Shown here piece by piece: positions 33,288-41,990 of a DNA stretch of 64,000 bases. The stretch is from Pseudalkalibacillus sp051842935 (lineage in GTDB: Bacteria; Bacillota; Bacilli; Bacillales; Fictibacillaceae). The notes beneath the pieces were generated by a model. The model was given only the letters and a program-made list of their open reading frames with translations, was not told where the DNA came from and did not search any database. The stretch lies in the NCBI RefSeq assembly GCF_051842935.1, contig NZ_JBPXRR010000001.1, positions 3,100,001-3,164,000 of the forward strand. Reading direction: 5' to 3'. A program made the translations under genes and the position numbers. Each line of letters starts with the position of its first letter. Position 1 is the stretch's first letter.

Positions 33288-34655
33288 CTATGCCCCTGGC
33301 GGCATTCCACTTTCATCATGACGCCGTTCGAGGTTAACGAATTTATTGTATTCTTTTACAAAGGCGAGCTCTACAGTTCCGACTGGACCGTTACGTTGCT
33401 TCGCGATAATGATTTCAATGATGTTCTTGCTTTCACTTTCCTTATCGTAGTAGTCGTCACGATATAAGAAGGCGACGATATCGGCATCCTGCTCGATACT
33501 TCCGGATTCACGGATATCGGACATCATCGGACGCTTATCCTGACGGGACTCAACCCCACGGGAGAGCTGAGACAGGGAGATGACTGGAACTTCAAGTTCA
33601 CGTGCCAACCCTTTCAATGAACGGGAAATTTCAGAGACTTCCTGCTGACGGTTCTCTCCGGATTTTCCACCATTCCCACGAATCAACTGCATATAGTCGA
33701 TCAAAATCATGCCGAGGCCTTTTTCCTGTTTCAGACGACGGCACTTCGCACGGATATCACTGACTCGGACACCTGGCGTGTCATCAATATAGATACCAGC
33801 ATTGGATAGACTTCCCATCGCCATCGTCAGCTTCTGCCAGTCTTCACTTTGCAGGTCACCAGTACGTAGACGTTGAGCATCGATGTTTCCTTCTGCACAC
33901 AGCATACGCATGACGAGCTGTTCCGCCCCCATCTCCAAACTGAAGATCGCGACGTTTTCATCGGTCTTCGTTGCCACGTTTTGTGCGATGTTCAACGCGA
34001 ATGCGGTCTTACCTACCGAAGGACGCGCAGCGACGATGATCAGGTCGTTCCGTTGGAACCCTGCGGTCATACGATCAAGCTCTACGAAACCAGTCGGAAT
34101 CCCTGTGATGTCCCCTTTTTTATTCTGAAGCTGTTCAATGTTATCGTATGCGTCCACTAGGACATCTTTAATCGATACGAAAGCACCTGTGTTCTTCCGC
34201 TGTGCCACTTCCAGTATGTTTTTCTCCGCTTCGTTCAAAATCTCTTCGACTTCGTCCTCGCGGGAATAACCGTTGGCGGCAATATCGGTTGCCGTACGGA
34301 TCAAACGTCTTAATAACGATTTTTCCTCGACGATATGGCCGTAATATTCAATATTTGCGGCAGTCGGGACCGAGTTCGCCAGGTCACTCAGGTACGATAC
34401 GCCGCCAATTTCCTCTAGAAGCTTCCGATCCTGCAGCTCTGACGTAACGGTAACCAGGTCAATCGGCTCGCCTTTTTCCGAAAGGTCGACCATGACCGAA
34501 AAGATCCGCTGATGGGCAGCGCGGTAGAAATCTTCTGGCATCAACAGCTCAGTCGCTGTCGTCAATGCTTCGGGCTCGAGAAAGACAGCCCCGAGGACTG
34601 CCTGCTCTGCTTCTATATTGTGAGGAGGGATACGATCCGAAAATAGATCACTCAT
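33288..34655 (-). CDS. dnaB: Replicative DNA helicase DnaB (DnaC in B. subtilis)
   Basis: The 455-residue hexameric helicase has an N-terminal helical collar (PPHNIEAEQAVLGAVFLEPE), a linker and a RecA-like motor: Walker A AARPSVGKTAFALNIAQ (about residues 210-226), Walker B GLGMILIDYMQLIRG and the arginine-finger region DIRESGSIEQDADIV. It unwinds the fork after loading at oriC. It follows rplI by 15 bases in the yybS-gdpP-rplI-dnaB unit. No intein is present. Confidence 0.98.
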   Translation of the reverse strand: MSDLFSDRIPPHNIEAEQAVLGAVFLEPEALTTATELLMPEDFYRAAHQRIFSVMVDLSEKGEPIDLVTVTSELQDRKLLEEIGGVSYLSDLANSVPTAANIEYYGHIVEEKSLLRRLIRTATDIAANGYSREDEVEEILNEAEKNILEVAQRKNTGAFVSIKDVLVDAYDNIEQLQNKKGDITGIPTGFVELDRMTAGFQRNDLIIVAARPSVGKTAFALNIAQNVATKTDENVAIFSLEMGAEQLVMRMLCAEGNIDAQRLRTGDLQSEDWQKLTMAMGSLSNAGIYIDDTPGVRVSDIRAKCRRLKQEKGLGMILIDYMQLIRGNGGKSGENRQQEVSEISRSLKGLARELEVPVISLSQLSRGVESRQDKRPMMSDIRESGSIEQDADIVAFLYRDDYYDKESESKNIIEIIIAKQRNGPVGTVELAFVKEYNKFVNLERRHDESGMPPGA

Positions 34656-34670
34656 TGCTTTTCCTCCTTA

Positions 34671-35117
34671 TTACTTCTGTTCTGAGACATGTACTTTTAG
34701 CGTAGCCGTCACTTCAGGGTGAAGTTTGACGGGAACATTCGTGTAACCAAGCGAACGGATTGGCTCTGAAAGTTCAATTTTCCGTTTATCGACTTTGTAT
34801 TTTTTCTTCTTCAATTCATCCGCAATCTGCTTGCTTGTAACGGAACCGAATAAACGACCGCCTTCTCCGGCTTTGGTAGAAAGTTCAACCGTGAGCTTCT
34901 CAAGCTCGTCTTTCAACGCAACAGCTTCAAGACGTTCATCTTCGGCTTTCTTTTCTTCACTTTCTTTCTTTTTCTCTAATGACTTCAGATTGCCTTTATT
35001 CGCTTCTGCCGCCAGGTTGTTCGGGAACAAGTAGTTTCGAGCGTATCCTTCGGAAACGTTCTTCACTTCACCTTGTTTTCCTTTTCCTTTTACATCCTTT
35101 AAGAAAATGACTTTCAT
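34671..35117 (-). CDS. rplI: 50S ribosomal protein L9
   Basis: The 148-residue protein has the N-terminal L9 RNA-binding domain (MKVIFLKDVKGKGKQGEVKN; GYARNYLFPNNLA), a long charged connecting helix (about 41-75) and the C-terminal domain (LFGSVTSKQIADEL). It overlaps gdpP by 4 bases, so translation is coupled. Confidence 0.98.
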   Translation of the reverse strand: MKVIFLKDVKGKGKQGEVKNVSEGYARNYLFPNNLAAEANKGNLKSLEKKKESEEKKAEDERLEAVALKDELEKLTVELSTKAGEGGRLFGSVTSKQIADELKKKKYKVDKRKIELSEPIRSLGYTNVPVKLHPEVTATLKVHVSEQK

Positions 35118-37087
35118 TCCTCGTCTCCCCCTTCAAAATATTCATCTAATATCTCTTTTAAGCGTAGTTCCGCTTCTTCTATCGTAACGTCTTCCAATTG
35201 AGCGGCTGCATTTGTCAAATGCCCTCCACCGTTCAATTTCTCCATGATCATTTGAACGTTCACGTCCCCTAATGAACGGGCACTAATACTTATTTTATCA
35301 TCAATTCGCTTGGAAATGACAAACGATGCAAGAACGCCGGACATAGAGAGAAGTGTGTCCGCTGCTTGCGCGATCAACACTTGGCCATATTCCTCGTCCT
35401 CTTCCCCTAGGGCGATAGCAATTCCGCCTTTATAGATTGCAGCATTTTCAATCAATCTGGAACGCTTCACGTATCGATCAAGGTCCTCTTTCAGGAATTT
35501 CTGGACTAGTATCGTATCCGCTCCATGTGACCTCAAGTAAGAAGCGGCGTCAAATGTTCTTGAACCGGTTCGTAGCGTAAAGCTCTTCGTATCTACAATG
35601 ATACCGGCAAGTAAAGCGGTAGCTTCCAGGATATCCATCTTACGAAGCTTTGGTTGATACTCCAATAGCTCAGTCACGAGCTCGGCTGTCGATGACGCAT
35701 AAGGTTCCATATAGACAAGGACTGGATCATCAATGAAATCTTCACCACGGCGGTGATGATCGATGACGATCACTTTTTCCAGCTTATTCAGCAGCTTCTC
35801 TTCAATCACAAGAGATGGTTTGTGGGTATCTACGACAACGAGCAATGTATTCGGTGTCGCACGTTCCAACGCTTCTTCAGGCGTAATGAAATGCTCCCAC
35901 AACTCTTCTTTCTCCCGGACTTCTTCCAACAGTCTCTGGATACCGATATCGATATCGTTCGGATCCAGCACAATACTTCCGGGCTTTTCGTTGATACTTG
36001 CGACCTTCAGAATTCCGATGCTTGCGCCAATCGCGTCCATATCTGGGTTCTTATGCCCCATGACAATGACTTGATCGCTATCCGACACCAGTTCCGTCAA
36101 TGCATGAGAAATAACCCGTGCACGGACCCGTGTTCGTTTTTCCATCGGATTCGTCTTACCGCCATAAAAACGGACTTTGCCATTCGTCTGTTTGATCGCG
36201 ACTTGGTCTCCGCCTCGGCCGAGGGCAAGATCCAAGCTGGATTGAGCAAGCTGACCAAGATCCGGTAAGTTTGCAGAGCCGCTTCCTAAACCGATACTCA
36301 ATGTTAATGGAATGTTCTGCTTCGACGTCAATTCACGCACTTCATCCAACACCGCGAATTTCGTCTTCTCCAATTCCGACAAAATTCGCTGATTCAGGAC
36401 CGCTACAAAACGTTCAGAAGATGTCCTCTTCAGGAAAATGCCATAATCGTTCGCCCATTGGTTCAGGATGGAAGTGACCTTGCTGTTGATGTTGCTTCGG
36501 ACTTGATCGTTCATCCCTTGTGTCACTTCATCATAGTTATCTAAGAAGATAAGCCCCATGACCGTTTGTTCTTCATCATACAGGCGTTCTACTTCGACTT
36601 GTTCGGTTACATCTGAAAAATATAACAGACGTTCTTCCCTTTTTAAATAGACTCGGTACTTCCTTTTATTGACTTTGATGATATCTTCTTTCTCTTCTCC
36701 TTTGATGAAAGGGATCAGTTCTTCAGAAATCAGGTTCAAGGAGTTGCCGATGAACGATTCTTGTTCGATGATCGTCGTCAAATACGGGTTCGTCCACTCG
36801 ATCTTGTATTGTTCATCATAGAGGATGATTCCGATCGGCATTTCCATCAACGCTTCTTCCCCGACTTTCTTAACACGATGGGAAAGCGTCGATATGTAAT
36901 CCTCGATCTTTGTCCTGAATTCCAATTCTTTCATTAACGCAAAATAAATCGTCGCTCCTAACAGGAAAAAGGCAACGATTCCGAATATCCAATTATAGTA
37001 GGTTATGACACCAATAAATATAGCCAAAATGACAAGCAGCAATACGATATGCAGCTCCTGCCACCTTTTCTCAAAAAACTTTGGCAT
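35114..37087 (-). CDS. gdpP: Cyclic-di-AMP phosphodiesterase GdpP
   Basis: The 657-residue protein has two N-terminal transmembrane helices (about residues 12-50), a PAS-like domain (about 80-170), a degenerate GGDEF domain (about 175-305) and a C-terminal DHH-DHHA1 phosphodiesterase: VMGHKNPDMDAIGASIG (about 344-360), VVDTHKPSLV, VIDHHRRGEDF, and GGGHLTNAAAQ in DHHA1. It hydrolyses c-di-AMP and so affects wall stress and potassium balance. It lies 19 bases after yybS. Confidence 0.96.
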   Translation of the reverse strand: MPKFFEKRWQELHIVLLLVILAIFIGVITYYNWIFGIVAFFLLGATIYFALMKELEFRTKIEDYISTLSHRVKKVGEEALMEMPIGIILYDEQYKIEWTNPYLTTIIEQESFIGNSLNLISEELIPFIKGEEKEDIIKVNKRKYRVYLKREERLLYFSDVTEQVEVERLYDEEQTVMGLIFLDNYDEVTQGMNDQVRSNINSKVTSILNQWANDYGIFLKRTSSERFVAVLNQRILSELEKTKFAVLDEVRELTSKQNIPLTLSIGLGSGSANLPDLGQLAQSSLDLALGRGGDQVAIKQTNGKVRFYGGKTNPMEKRTRVRARVISHALTELVSDSDQVIVMGHKNPDMDAIGASIGILKVASINEKPGSIVLDPNDIDIGIQRLLEEVREKEELWEHFITPEEALERATPNTLLVVVDTHKPSLVIEEKLLNKLEKVIVIDHHRRGEDFIDDPVLVYMEPYASSTAELVTELLEYQPKLRKMDILEATALLAGIIVDTKSFTLRTGSRTFDAASYLRSHGADTILVQKFLKEDLDRYVKRSRLIENAAIYKGGIAIALGEEDEEYGQVLIAQAADTLLSMSGVLASFVISKRIDDKISISARSLGDVNVQMIMEKLNGGGHLTNAAAQLEDVTIEEAELRLKEILDEYFEGGDEE

Positions 37088-37106
37088 GAAGGTCAGCTCC
37101 CATGCT

Positions 37107-38036
37107 TCAGGCTTTAATCCGATTCCTTAAATCAAATCCTAAGTCAATTATACCTAAGATTCGAATGACATAAAATCCTACTGGAATGATAAATAGTGAG
37201 ATTGTTATGAGTACAGGAATCGTTTTTCCTTTGTTCTTTTTCCAAAAGTAAAAATAAATGAATGCTAAACCTTGAATCACCAGGACGATTTCAAGGACAA
37301 GATAAAGATTCATCGTAATGATATAGAGTGCCGATCCCTCCTCTGGATTGGTGAGAAACAGGAGAATGACGGCTAGATAATACCAGATGATGCTCTTCGG
37401 GAAAGACCAATAACGGAATGGCTTCCAGTCTGGTATTTCGATTTTGAACCTTTTCAGAAACAAGTTGGAAACAACCACTGTAAGGAATGCGAAGAATACG
37501 GATAAAATCACAATCAAAGCCGGTAAAATGTATGGAACGATGGATAAGAGCTCACGTAGCTGCCCTACCGTCTGTTCAACATCTCCACCCAACATGCCAC
37601 CGACCTCTTCTGTCAATCGGATGGACTCTTCAAGAGATTCCTTGAGTTGAGTTGCTAGATTGATATCCAATAGAATGATGCTCATCACATAAATCAATAC
37701 GAAGTTCACGAGATAAGTGAGCGTCGCACCTAACAGTACCGCAAACATTCCACTCTTCTTACGATATAAATGGCCTAGAACGATTCCAACTGAGCCAAAT
37801 AAAATCGGTACGTTGATGGCTGCCAGACTACCAACAATCACGGACAAGACAAGGGTCGTTGCAAAGAACAATAAGCTCTTCTTGAAACCGTGTCTTACTG
37901 TATATAGGATGAAAGGCAAGGATAATAGAAACAACGTAACTATTGATAAAACCGGTATATATAGAGTTATTAAAAATAATACTGCATAAACAGATGCCAG
38001 TATAGCACCTTCTGTCAGCGCTCGCGTTCGATTCAC
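37107..38036 (-). CDS. yybS: YybS-family (DUF2232) membrane protein
   Basis: The 309-residue integral membrane protein has about eight hydrophobic helices and starts with RALTEGAILASVYAVLFLIT, the family opening. The family always lies upstream of gdpP in Bacillaceae. A transport-like role (ECF-S resemblance) has been suggested for DUF2232, but nothing is certain. First gene of the yybS-gdpP-rplI-dnaB unit. Confidence 0.93.
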   Translation of the reverse strand: MNRTRALTEGAILASVYAVLFLITLYIPVLSIVTLFLLSLPFILYTVRHGFKKSLLFFATTLVLSVIVGSLAAINVPILFGSVGIVLGHLYRKKSGMFAVLLGATLTYLVNFVLIYVMSIILLDINLATQLKESLEESIRLTEEVGGMLGGDVEQTVGQLRELLSIVPYILPALIVILSVFFAFLTVVVSNLFLKRFKIEIPDWKPFRYWSFPKSIIWYYLAVILLFLTNPEEGSALYIITMNLYLVLEIVLVIQGLAFIYFYFWKKNKGKTIPVLITISLFIIPVGFYVIRILGIIDLGFDLRNRIKA

Positions 38037-38150
38037 AGTGTCACCTCATCTGTCTTCCGTTTCGAAACACCTTTTTCATTGTATGGGTTCTTGTAGTCTC
38101 ATTCAATGTTTACCTTACCCCTCAGTCATAAAAAGTGTTTCTTCTTCATG

Positions 38151-38846
38151 TTAGCCGAGATAACGAGGATTTAACCTTTCTTCGGTAACGGTACCTTCTT
38201 TTACACGCATATGATAAGCATACGCTTCTTGTCGGGATGAGACAATCCCCATTAGTTCACCATCTACATAATGGAGAGCGACACCATCATCCGCTGCAAT
38301 ACCTTCCTTCACCTTTCCTTCCGATAAAAGGCGATGATACGAAGGTCTCCGGGTCTCTTCTCCGTCAAAGTGGGGACAGTTGCTTCCTTTCAAAAACCCG
38401 AGGCAAGTGATCGGAGAGATTTTTCCAGGATAAGAATCGGTCAGACCTTGCTCAAACCAACAGATCGAACCTGCACTTAAGCCAGCCAAAATCCGTCCGC
38501 TTTTCCAGGCACGGTACAGAATCGTATCGAGTCCCCATTCTTTCCATAATGCGAGGAGATTCTTCGTATTGCCTCCACCAACGTACACAATGTCTTGGCT
38601 CATCACAAACGCTTCTATGGATTGGGGAGGTTTGTAGAGGGATAGATAGCTTGGTTCGCACTCCAGTGTGTTGAAGGCTGTCATGAAGCGCTCAATATAT
38701 CCCTCTGCATCCCCGCTCGCTGTTGGGATGAAACATATCTTCGGTTTTTTCTGATTAGCTTGTTCAAGTATGTATTGATCCAATAGGAGGTTATCGGGTT
38801 CCATCGAAAAACCGCCACCGCCCATCGCGATGATGTGTGATTTCAT
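38151..38846 (-). CDS. Peptidase E/cyanophycinase-like S51 family protein
   Basis: I start at ATG 38844-38846, eight bases behind AGGAGG, giving 231 residues; the longer frame from 38915 runs over this site. The nucleophile elbow LAGLSAGSICWFE (around residues 122-134) carries the catalytic serine; VYVGGGNTKNLLALW and CPHFDGEETRRPSYHR are also S51 hallmarks. Family members cleave Asp-X dipeptides or related substrates; the substrate here is unknown. A 114-base gap precedes yybS on the same strand. Confidence 0.92.
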   Translation of the reverse strand: MKSHIIAMGGGGFSMEPDNLLLDQYILEQANQKKPKICFIPTASGDAEGYIERFMTAFNTLECEPSYLSLYKPPQSIEAFVMSQDIVYVGGGNTKNLLALWKEWGLDTILYRAWKSGRILAGLSAGSICWFEQGLTDSYPGKISPITCLGFLKGSNCPHFDGEETRRPSYHRLLSEGKVKEGIAADDGVALHYVDGELMGIVSSRQEAYAYHMRVKEGTVTEERLNPRYLG

Positions 38847-38925
38847 CAGCATGTCCTCCTGGTCAAAAAACGTTATAAGAGGATACTTTCCATGGATCTG
38901 ATGAATTTCCTTCAAAAAATAAAAA

Positions 38926-38943
38926 AGAGCTTATTGAAGCTCC
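38926..38943 (-). terminator. Orphan terminator hairpin
   Basis: The stem GAGCTT/AAGCTC with a 4-base loop is followed by six T and more T-rich sequence on the minus strand. No minus-strand gene is visible between it and rpsR, which has its own terminator. Confidence 0.65.
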
Positions 38944-39094
38944 TATCATTCGTTCAATGTTCATTTATATTTATGAGCCAGCTAATGGATACGTTGTCAT
39001 GCGTGCCGATTTATTTTACATCGTGTGTCAAGCGATGGAGGACATCTCTACACTGGAAATCGAGATGAGGGTTTTAACAATAAAGGAGAATGGG

Positions 39095-39223
39095 GTGGCA
39101 TCGCACTTCAAGTGTCGATTAGCTAGCTACAATACATACTATGCTTGGTGGACAAGTCTGTTTGGACAAGTGTTGACGTCTCCTGCACATTTTTTAAAAG
39201 AAAAGCTGAAGCGGCTCGAGTAA
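39095..39223 (+). CDS. Possible small hypothetical protein, 42 residues
   Basis: A GTG at 39095 lies six bases behind AAAGGAG and reads MASHFKCRLASYNTYYAWWT to a stop at 39221-39223. The frame stays open upstream to an ATG at 38957 (88 residues), but that ATG has no ribosome site. The C-terminus runs into a palindromic element. I do not recognise it and it could be chance or a gene remnant. Confidence 0.3.
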   Translation: MASHFKCRLASYNTYYAWWTSLFGQVLTSPAHFLKEKLKRLE

Positions 39224-39308
39224 CTCCGATGGCTACTGGAAGTCCACTGAGGAGGCTGTGGCCGCCGCAAGGGGACTGAAGTAGTCCAAGGAGTTAGCCG
39301 CTGAAGCT
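39204..39308. repeat. Long imperfect palindrome, possible dispersed repeat or structured RNA
   Basis: The left arm GCGGCT-CGAG-TAACTCC pairs with the right arm GGAGTTAGCCGC apart from a 4-base bulge, and pairing continues outward (AGCTGAAGC with GCTGAAGCT, two mismatches). Inside, GGACTGAAGTAGTCC makes its own hairpin. The GC content is well above the surroundings. With the rpsR terminator this fills the gap between the S51 gene and rpsR. Confidence 0.6.
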
Positions 39309-39351
39309 AGACACCACACCCTGATTCAAACCTTTTTTTATGTAATCAAAA

Positions 39352-39376
39352 ACAGCAGGGAACAAATCCCTGCTGT
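39352..39376 (-). terminator. Terminator after rpsR
   Basis: A 10-bp perfect stem (ACAGCAGGGA/TCCCTGCTGT) with a 5-base loop is followed by TTTTT on the minus strand; it ends the rpsF-ssb-rpsR operon. Confidence 0.93.
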
Positions 39377-39384
39377 CATTCATA

Positions 39385-39612
39385 CTACTCAGCTGAGTAT
39401 GGAAGCAATGCCATTTGACGGGCACGCTTGATTGCTCTTGTCAATTGTCGTTGATACTTCGCAGAAGTTCCGGTTACACGACGTGGAAGAATCTTTCCAC
39501 GCTCAGAAACGAAACGCTTTAGAAGATCAATGTCTTTATAGTCGATGTAGGTAATTTGGTTTACTGTGAAGAAACAAACCTTTTTACGCTTTCTGCCTCT
39601 AGGTCGAGCCAT
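39385..39612 (-). CDS. rpsR: 30S ribosomal protein S18
   Basis: The 75-residue basic protein has the S18 core YIDYKDIDLLKRFVSERGKI and RRVTGTSAKYQRQLTRAIKR. It pairs with S6 on the 30S platform. Third gene of rpsF-ssb-rpsR, 50 bases after ssb. One CxxC-free form only; no zinc motif is seen. Confidence 0.98.
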   Translation of the reverse strand: MARPRGRKRKKVCFFTVNQITYIDYKDIDLLKRFVSERGKILPRRVTGTSAKYQRQLTRAIKRARQMALLPYSAE

Positions 39613-39662
39613 TATTACCCCTCCTTCTCATTTTTTGTAGAATATATCGTCAGTCGATGTCC

Positions 39663-40196
39663 TTAGAACGGCAGGTCGTCATCAGAGATGTCGATTGGCT
39701 TACCGTCGTTTGCGAAAGGATCATCATTAAAGTCGTTATTACGGTTCTGATTGCCACCGCCGAAATTCTTATTACCAGAATTTCCGTAGCCGCCTTGACC
39801 ACCTTGTCCTGAACCTGAACCAGCGAATGGATTGTTGTTGTCATTGTTTCCATATCCACCGCCACCCTGGCTGGACCCTTTAGGCTCAAGGAATTGGACA
39901 CTTTCTGCCATCACTTCGGTTACGTATACTCGGCGACCTTCGTTGTTATCATAAGATCGAGTCTGCAAACGGCCGTCTACACCTGCAAGACTTCCTTTTT
40001 TCAAGAAATTCGCTGCGTTTTCAGCTTGTCTGCGCCACACTACGACGTTGATGAAGTCCGCTTCACGGTCACCTTGTTGGTTCGTGAATGGACGGTTCAC
40101 AGCTAGTGTGAAATTCGCTACGGCAACTCCGTTCGGAGTATATCGTAGCTCTGGATCTTTCGTTAGTCGGCCGACAAGAATAATGCGGTTGATCAC
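39663..40196 (-). CDS. ssb: Single-stranded DNA-binding protein
   Basis: I start at GTG 40194-40196, eight bases after AAGGAG (MINRIILVGRLTKDPELRYT), 177 residues. The OB fold covers about residues 1-105; a Gly/Asn-rich linker follows; the acidic tip DISDDDLPF is the partner-recruiting C-terminus. It coats single-stranded DNA at forks. Located between rpsF and rpsR, as in Bacillus. Confidence 0.97.
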   Translation of the reverse strand: MINRIILVGRLTKDPELRYTPNGVAVANFTLAVNRPFTNQQGDREADFINVVVWRRQAENAANFLKKGSLAGVDGRLQTRSYDNNEGRRVYVTEVMAESVQFLEPKGSSQGGGGYGNNDNNNPFAGSGSGQGGQGGYGNSGNKNFGGGNQNRNNDFNDDPFANDGKPIDISDDDLPF

Positions 40197-40213
40197 CAGA
40201 ACCACTCCTTAAA

Positions 40214-40504
40214 TTACTGCTGTTCGTTAACGATAGTCATAAAACGAAGAACACTGTCGTCGATCTTCATTAGACGGTCAAATTCGTTGATAGCTTCAGT
40301 TTCTGCATTTACATACATAACTTTGTAGTAGCCATCACGGAAATCATTGATTTCGTAAGCAAGACGACGCTTACCCATGTCATCAACTTTTTCAATTTCT
40401 GCACCGTTCTCTTTAAGGATGCTTTCAGCTTTTTCAGCAGTAGCTTTTTGAGCTTCCTCTTCTAGATTCGGGCGCAGAATGTACATGATTTCATATCTAC
40501 GCAT
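40214..40504 (-). CDS. rpsF: 30S ribosomal protein S6
   Basis: The start is ATG 40502-40504 behind a strong AAGGAGGTGA; 96 residues (MRRYEIMYILRPNLEEEAQK...). The conserved DMGKRRLAYEINDFRDGYY block is present. First gene of rpsF-ssb-rpsR; its leader may be an S6:S18 target. Confidence 0.98.
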   Translation of the reverse strand: MRRYEIMYILRPNLEEEAQKATAEKAESILKENGAEIEKVDDMGKRRLAYEINDFRDGYYKVMYVNAETEAINEFDRLMKIDDSVLRFMTIVNEQQ

Positions 40505-40531
40505 TCCGGTCACCTCCTTTTGGTCTTAGCG

Positions 40532-40553
40532 GCTTTTACTGTTTCGTAAAAGC
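40532..40553 (-). promoter_or_regulatory. Leader hairpin of rpsF, candidate S6:S18 autoregulatory site
   Basis: The 8-bp stem GCTTTTAC/GTAAAAGC lies in the untranslated leader, directly followed by CCGCTAAG and then the ribosome site. In other Firmicutes the S6:S18 pair binds a leader stem with a CCG element next to the ribosome site. The match is by position and the CCG only. Confidence 0.45.
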
Positions 40554-40596
40554 AAGGAGAGTCAATTATTTAGACAATAATAACTCACACCGAACC

Positions 40597-40625
40597 ATTA
40601 TAGCAAAAAGCCCATGCATAGACAA
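40597..40625 (-). promoter_or_regulatory. Promoter of the rpsF-ssb-rpsR operon
   Basis: On the minus strand TTGTCT (40620-40625), 17 bases and a perfect TATAAT (40597-40602), about 93 bases above the rpsF start, leave room for a structured leader. Confidence 0.75.
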
Positions 40626-40676
40626 GGGTCTCAGCACAAACAAAGATAAACGATTTGTTAATTGTAACAAACAAGA

Positions 40677-40702
40677 AACGACCACCGAAATCGATGGTCG
40701 TT
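40677..40702 (-). terminator. Terminator after ychF
   Basis: The 8-bp stem AACGACCA/TGGTCGTT with a 10-base loop is followed by T-rich sequence on the minus strand, 14 bases past the stop. Confidence 0.75.
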
Positions 40703-40715
40703 AATTATTGTTGTT

Positions 40716-41813
40716 TTATACGTTGAAACGGAAGTGGATGACGTCTCCGTCTACGACGACGTATTCCTTTCCTTCCAGTCTTACTTTTCCATTTTCACGA
40801 GCGATGCCCATTGAGCCTGCATCAACAAGATCATCATAAGAAACAACTTCTGCACGGATGAATCCACGTTCGAAATCTGTGTGGATGATTCCCGCTGCTT
40901 GAGGTGCTTTCGTCCCCTGGCGGAATGTCCAAGCACGCACTTCTTGCTCCCCAGCTGTAAAGTACGTTGCCAGACCTAAGAGATTGTATGCTGCACGAAT
41001 CAATTGATCGAGTCCGCTTTCTTCGATTCCAAGCTCTTCAAGGAACGCCTGCTTCTCTTCACCCTCAAGTTCAGCAATTTCCGATTCTACTTTTGCACTG
41101 ATGACGATGACTTCTGCATTTTCGTTCGCAGCATAGTCACGAACACGCTCAACAAGTTCGTTTCCGCCTTCGAGCAGATCTTCTTCTGCTACGTTCGCTA
41201 CATAAAGAACAGGCTTCATCGTTAACAAGTGAAGTCCATGAACGACTTTCTTTTCCTCTTTTGACAGTTCCACGCTACGTGCTGGCTGCTCTGCTTCAAA
41301 AGCTGCCTTCAGCTTTGAAAGGATTTCGAATTCATAGGATGCTTCTTTATCTTTTTGACGTGCCAATTTTTCAACACGTGCAATTCGTTTTTCAATCGTA
41401 TCCATATCAGCGAAGATCAATTCTAGATTGATTGTCTCGATATCATCAATTGGATCGACTTTCCCTGAAACGTGTGTGATGTTCTCATCATCAAAACAAC
41501 GGACCACATGAGAAATCGCATCGACCTGGCGGATATGTGAAAGGAACTGGTTTCCGAGACCTTCTCCTTTACTTGCGCCTTTTACAATACCAGCGATGTC
41601 AGTGAATTCAAAGTGAGTCGGGACAGTTTTCTTAGGATTGACCAGCTCTGTCAGCTTCTGTAGTCGAGAATCTGGCACATCTACAATCCCAACGTTGGGG
41701 TCGATTGTACAGAACGGATAGTTTGCACTTTCTGCTCCTGCTTGTGTAATTGCATTGAATAGTGTGGATTTACCTACGTTCGGCAACCCCACGATTCCAG
41801 TTGTTAACGCCAT
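40716..41813 (-). CDS. ychF: Redox-regulated ATPase YchF/EngD (Obg family)
   Basis: The 365-residue P-loop protein has G1 GIVGLPNVGKSTLFNAIT (residues 6-23), an NVAEED motif in place of the G4 NKxD, a coiled-coil insertion and a C-terminal TGS domain (VRAWTFRQGTKAPQAAGIIH). The changed G4 motif explains ATP preference in this family. It binds the ribosome. The start ATG follows AAGGAG. A parS site lies upstream. Confidence 0.97.
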   Translation of the reverse strand: MALTTGIVGLPNVGKSTLFNAITQAGAESANYPFCTIDPNVGIVDVPDSRLQKLTELVNPKKTVPTHFEFTDIAGIVKGASKGEGLGNQFLSHIRQVDAISHVVRCFDDENITHVSGKVDPIDDIETINLELIFADMDTIEKRIARVEKLARQKDKEASYEFEILSKLKAAFEAEQPARSVELSKEEKKVVHGLHLLTMKPVLYVANVAEEDLLEGGNELVERVRDYAANENAEVIVISAKVESEIAELEGEEKQAFLEELGIEESGLDQLIRAAYNLLGLATYFTAGEQEVRAWTFRQGTKAPQAAGIIHTDFERGFIRAEVVSYDDLVDAGSMGIARENGKVRLEGKEYVVVDGDVIHFRFNV

Positions 41814-41930
41814 CTATATACACTCCTTTTAGGTTTGAACACGAGTTCTACATCTTTTCCAATTATAGAGAGAAGTGTTGAAAAAAACAAGCAACGAAAC
41901 GCTATTCCATCACCCTTCCCCTGTTACATT

Positions 41931-41946
41931 TGTTTCACGTGGAACA
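41931..41946. promoter_or_regulatory. parS site (ParB/Spo0J nucleation site)
   Basis: TGTTTCACGTGGAACA is the exact reverse complement of TGTTCCACGTGAAACA, the classical B. subtilis parS form, and differs from the palindromic consensus by one base. It lies between the DUF951 gene and ychF. Confidence 0.93.
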
Positions 41947-41967
41947 CATTCCAGTCGCATTAAAAAA

Positions 41968-41990
41968 AGTAAGTCGATCGACGACTTACT
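41968..41990 (-). terminator. Terminator overlapping the DUF951 stop codon
   Basis: The 9-bp stem AGTAAGTCG/CGACTTACT with a 5-base loop is followed by seven T on the minus strand. The TAA stop is within the stem. Confidence 0.85.
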
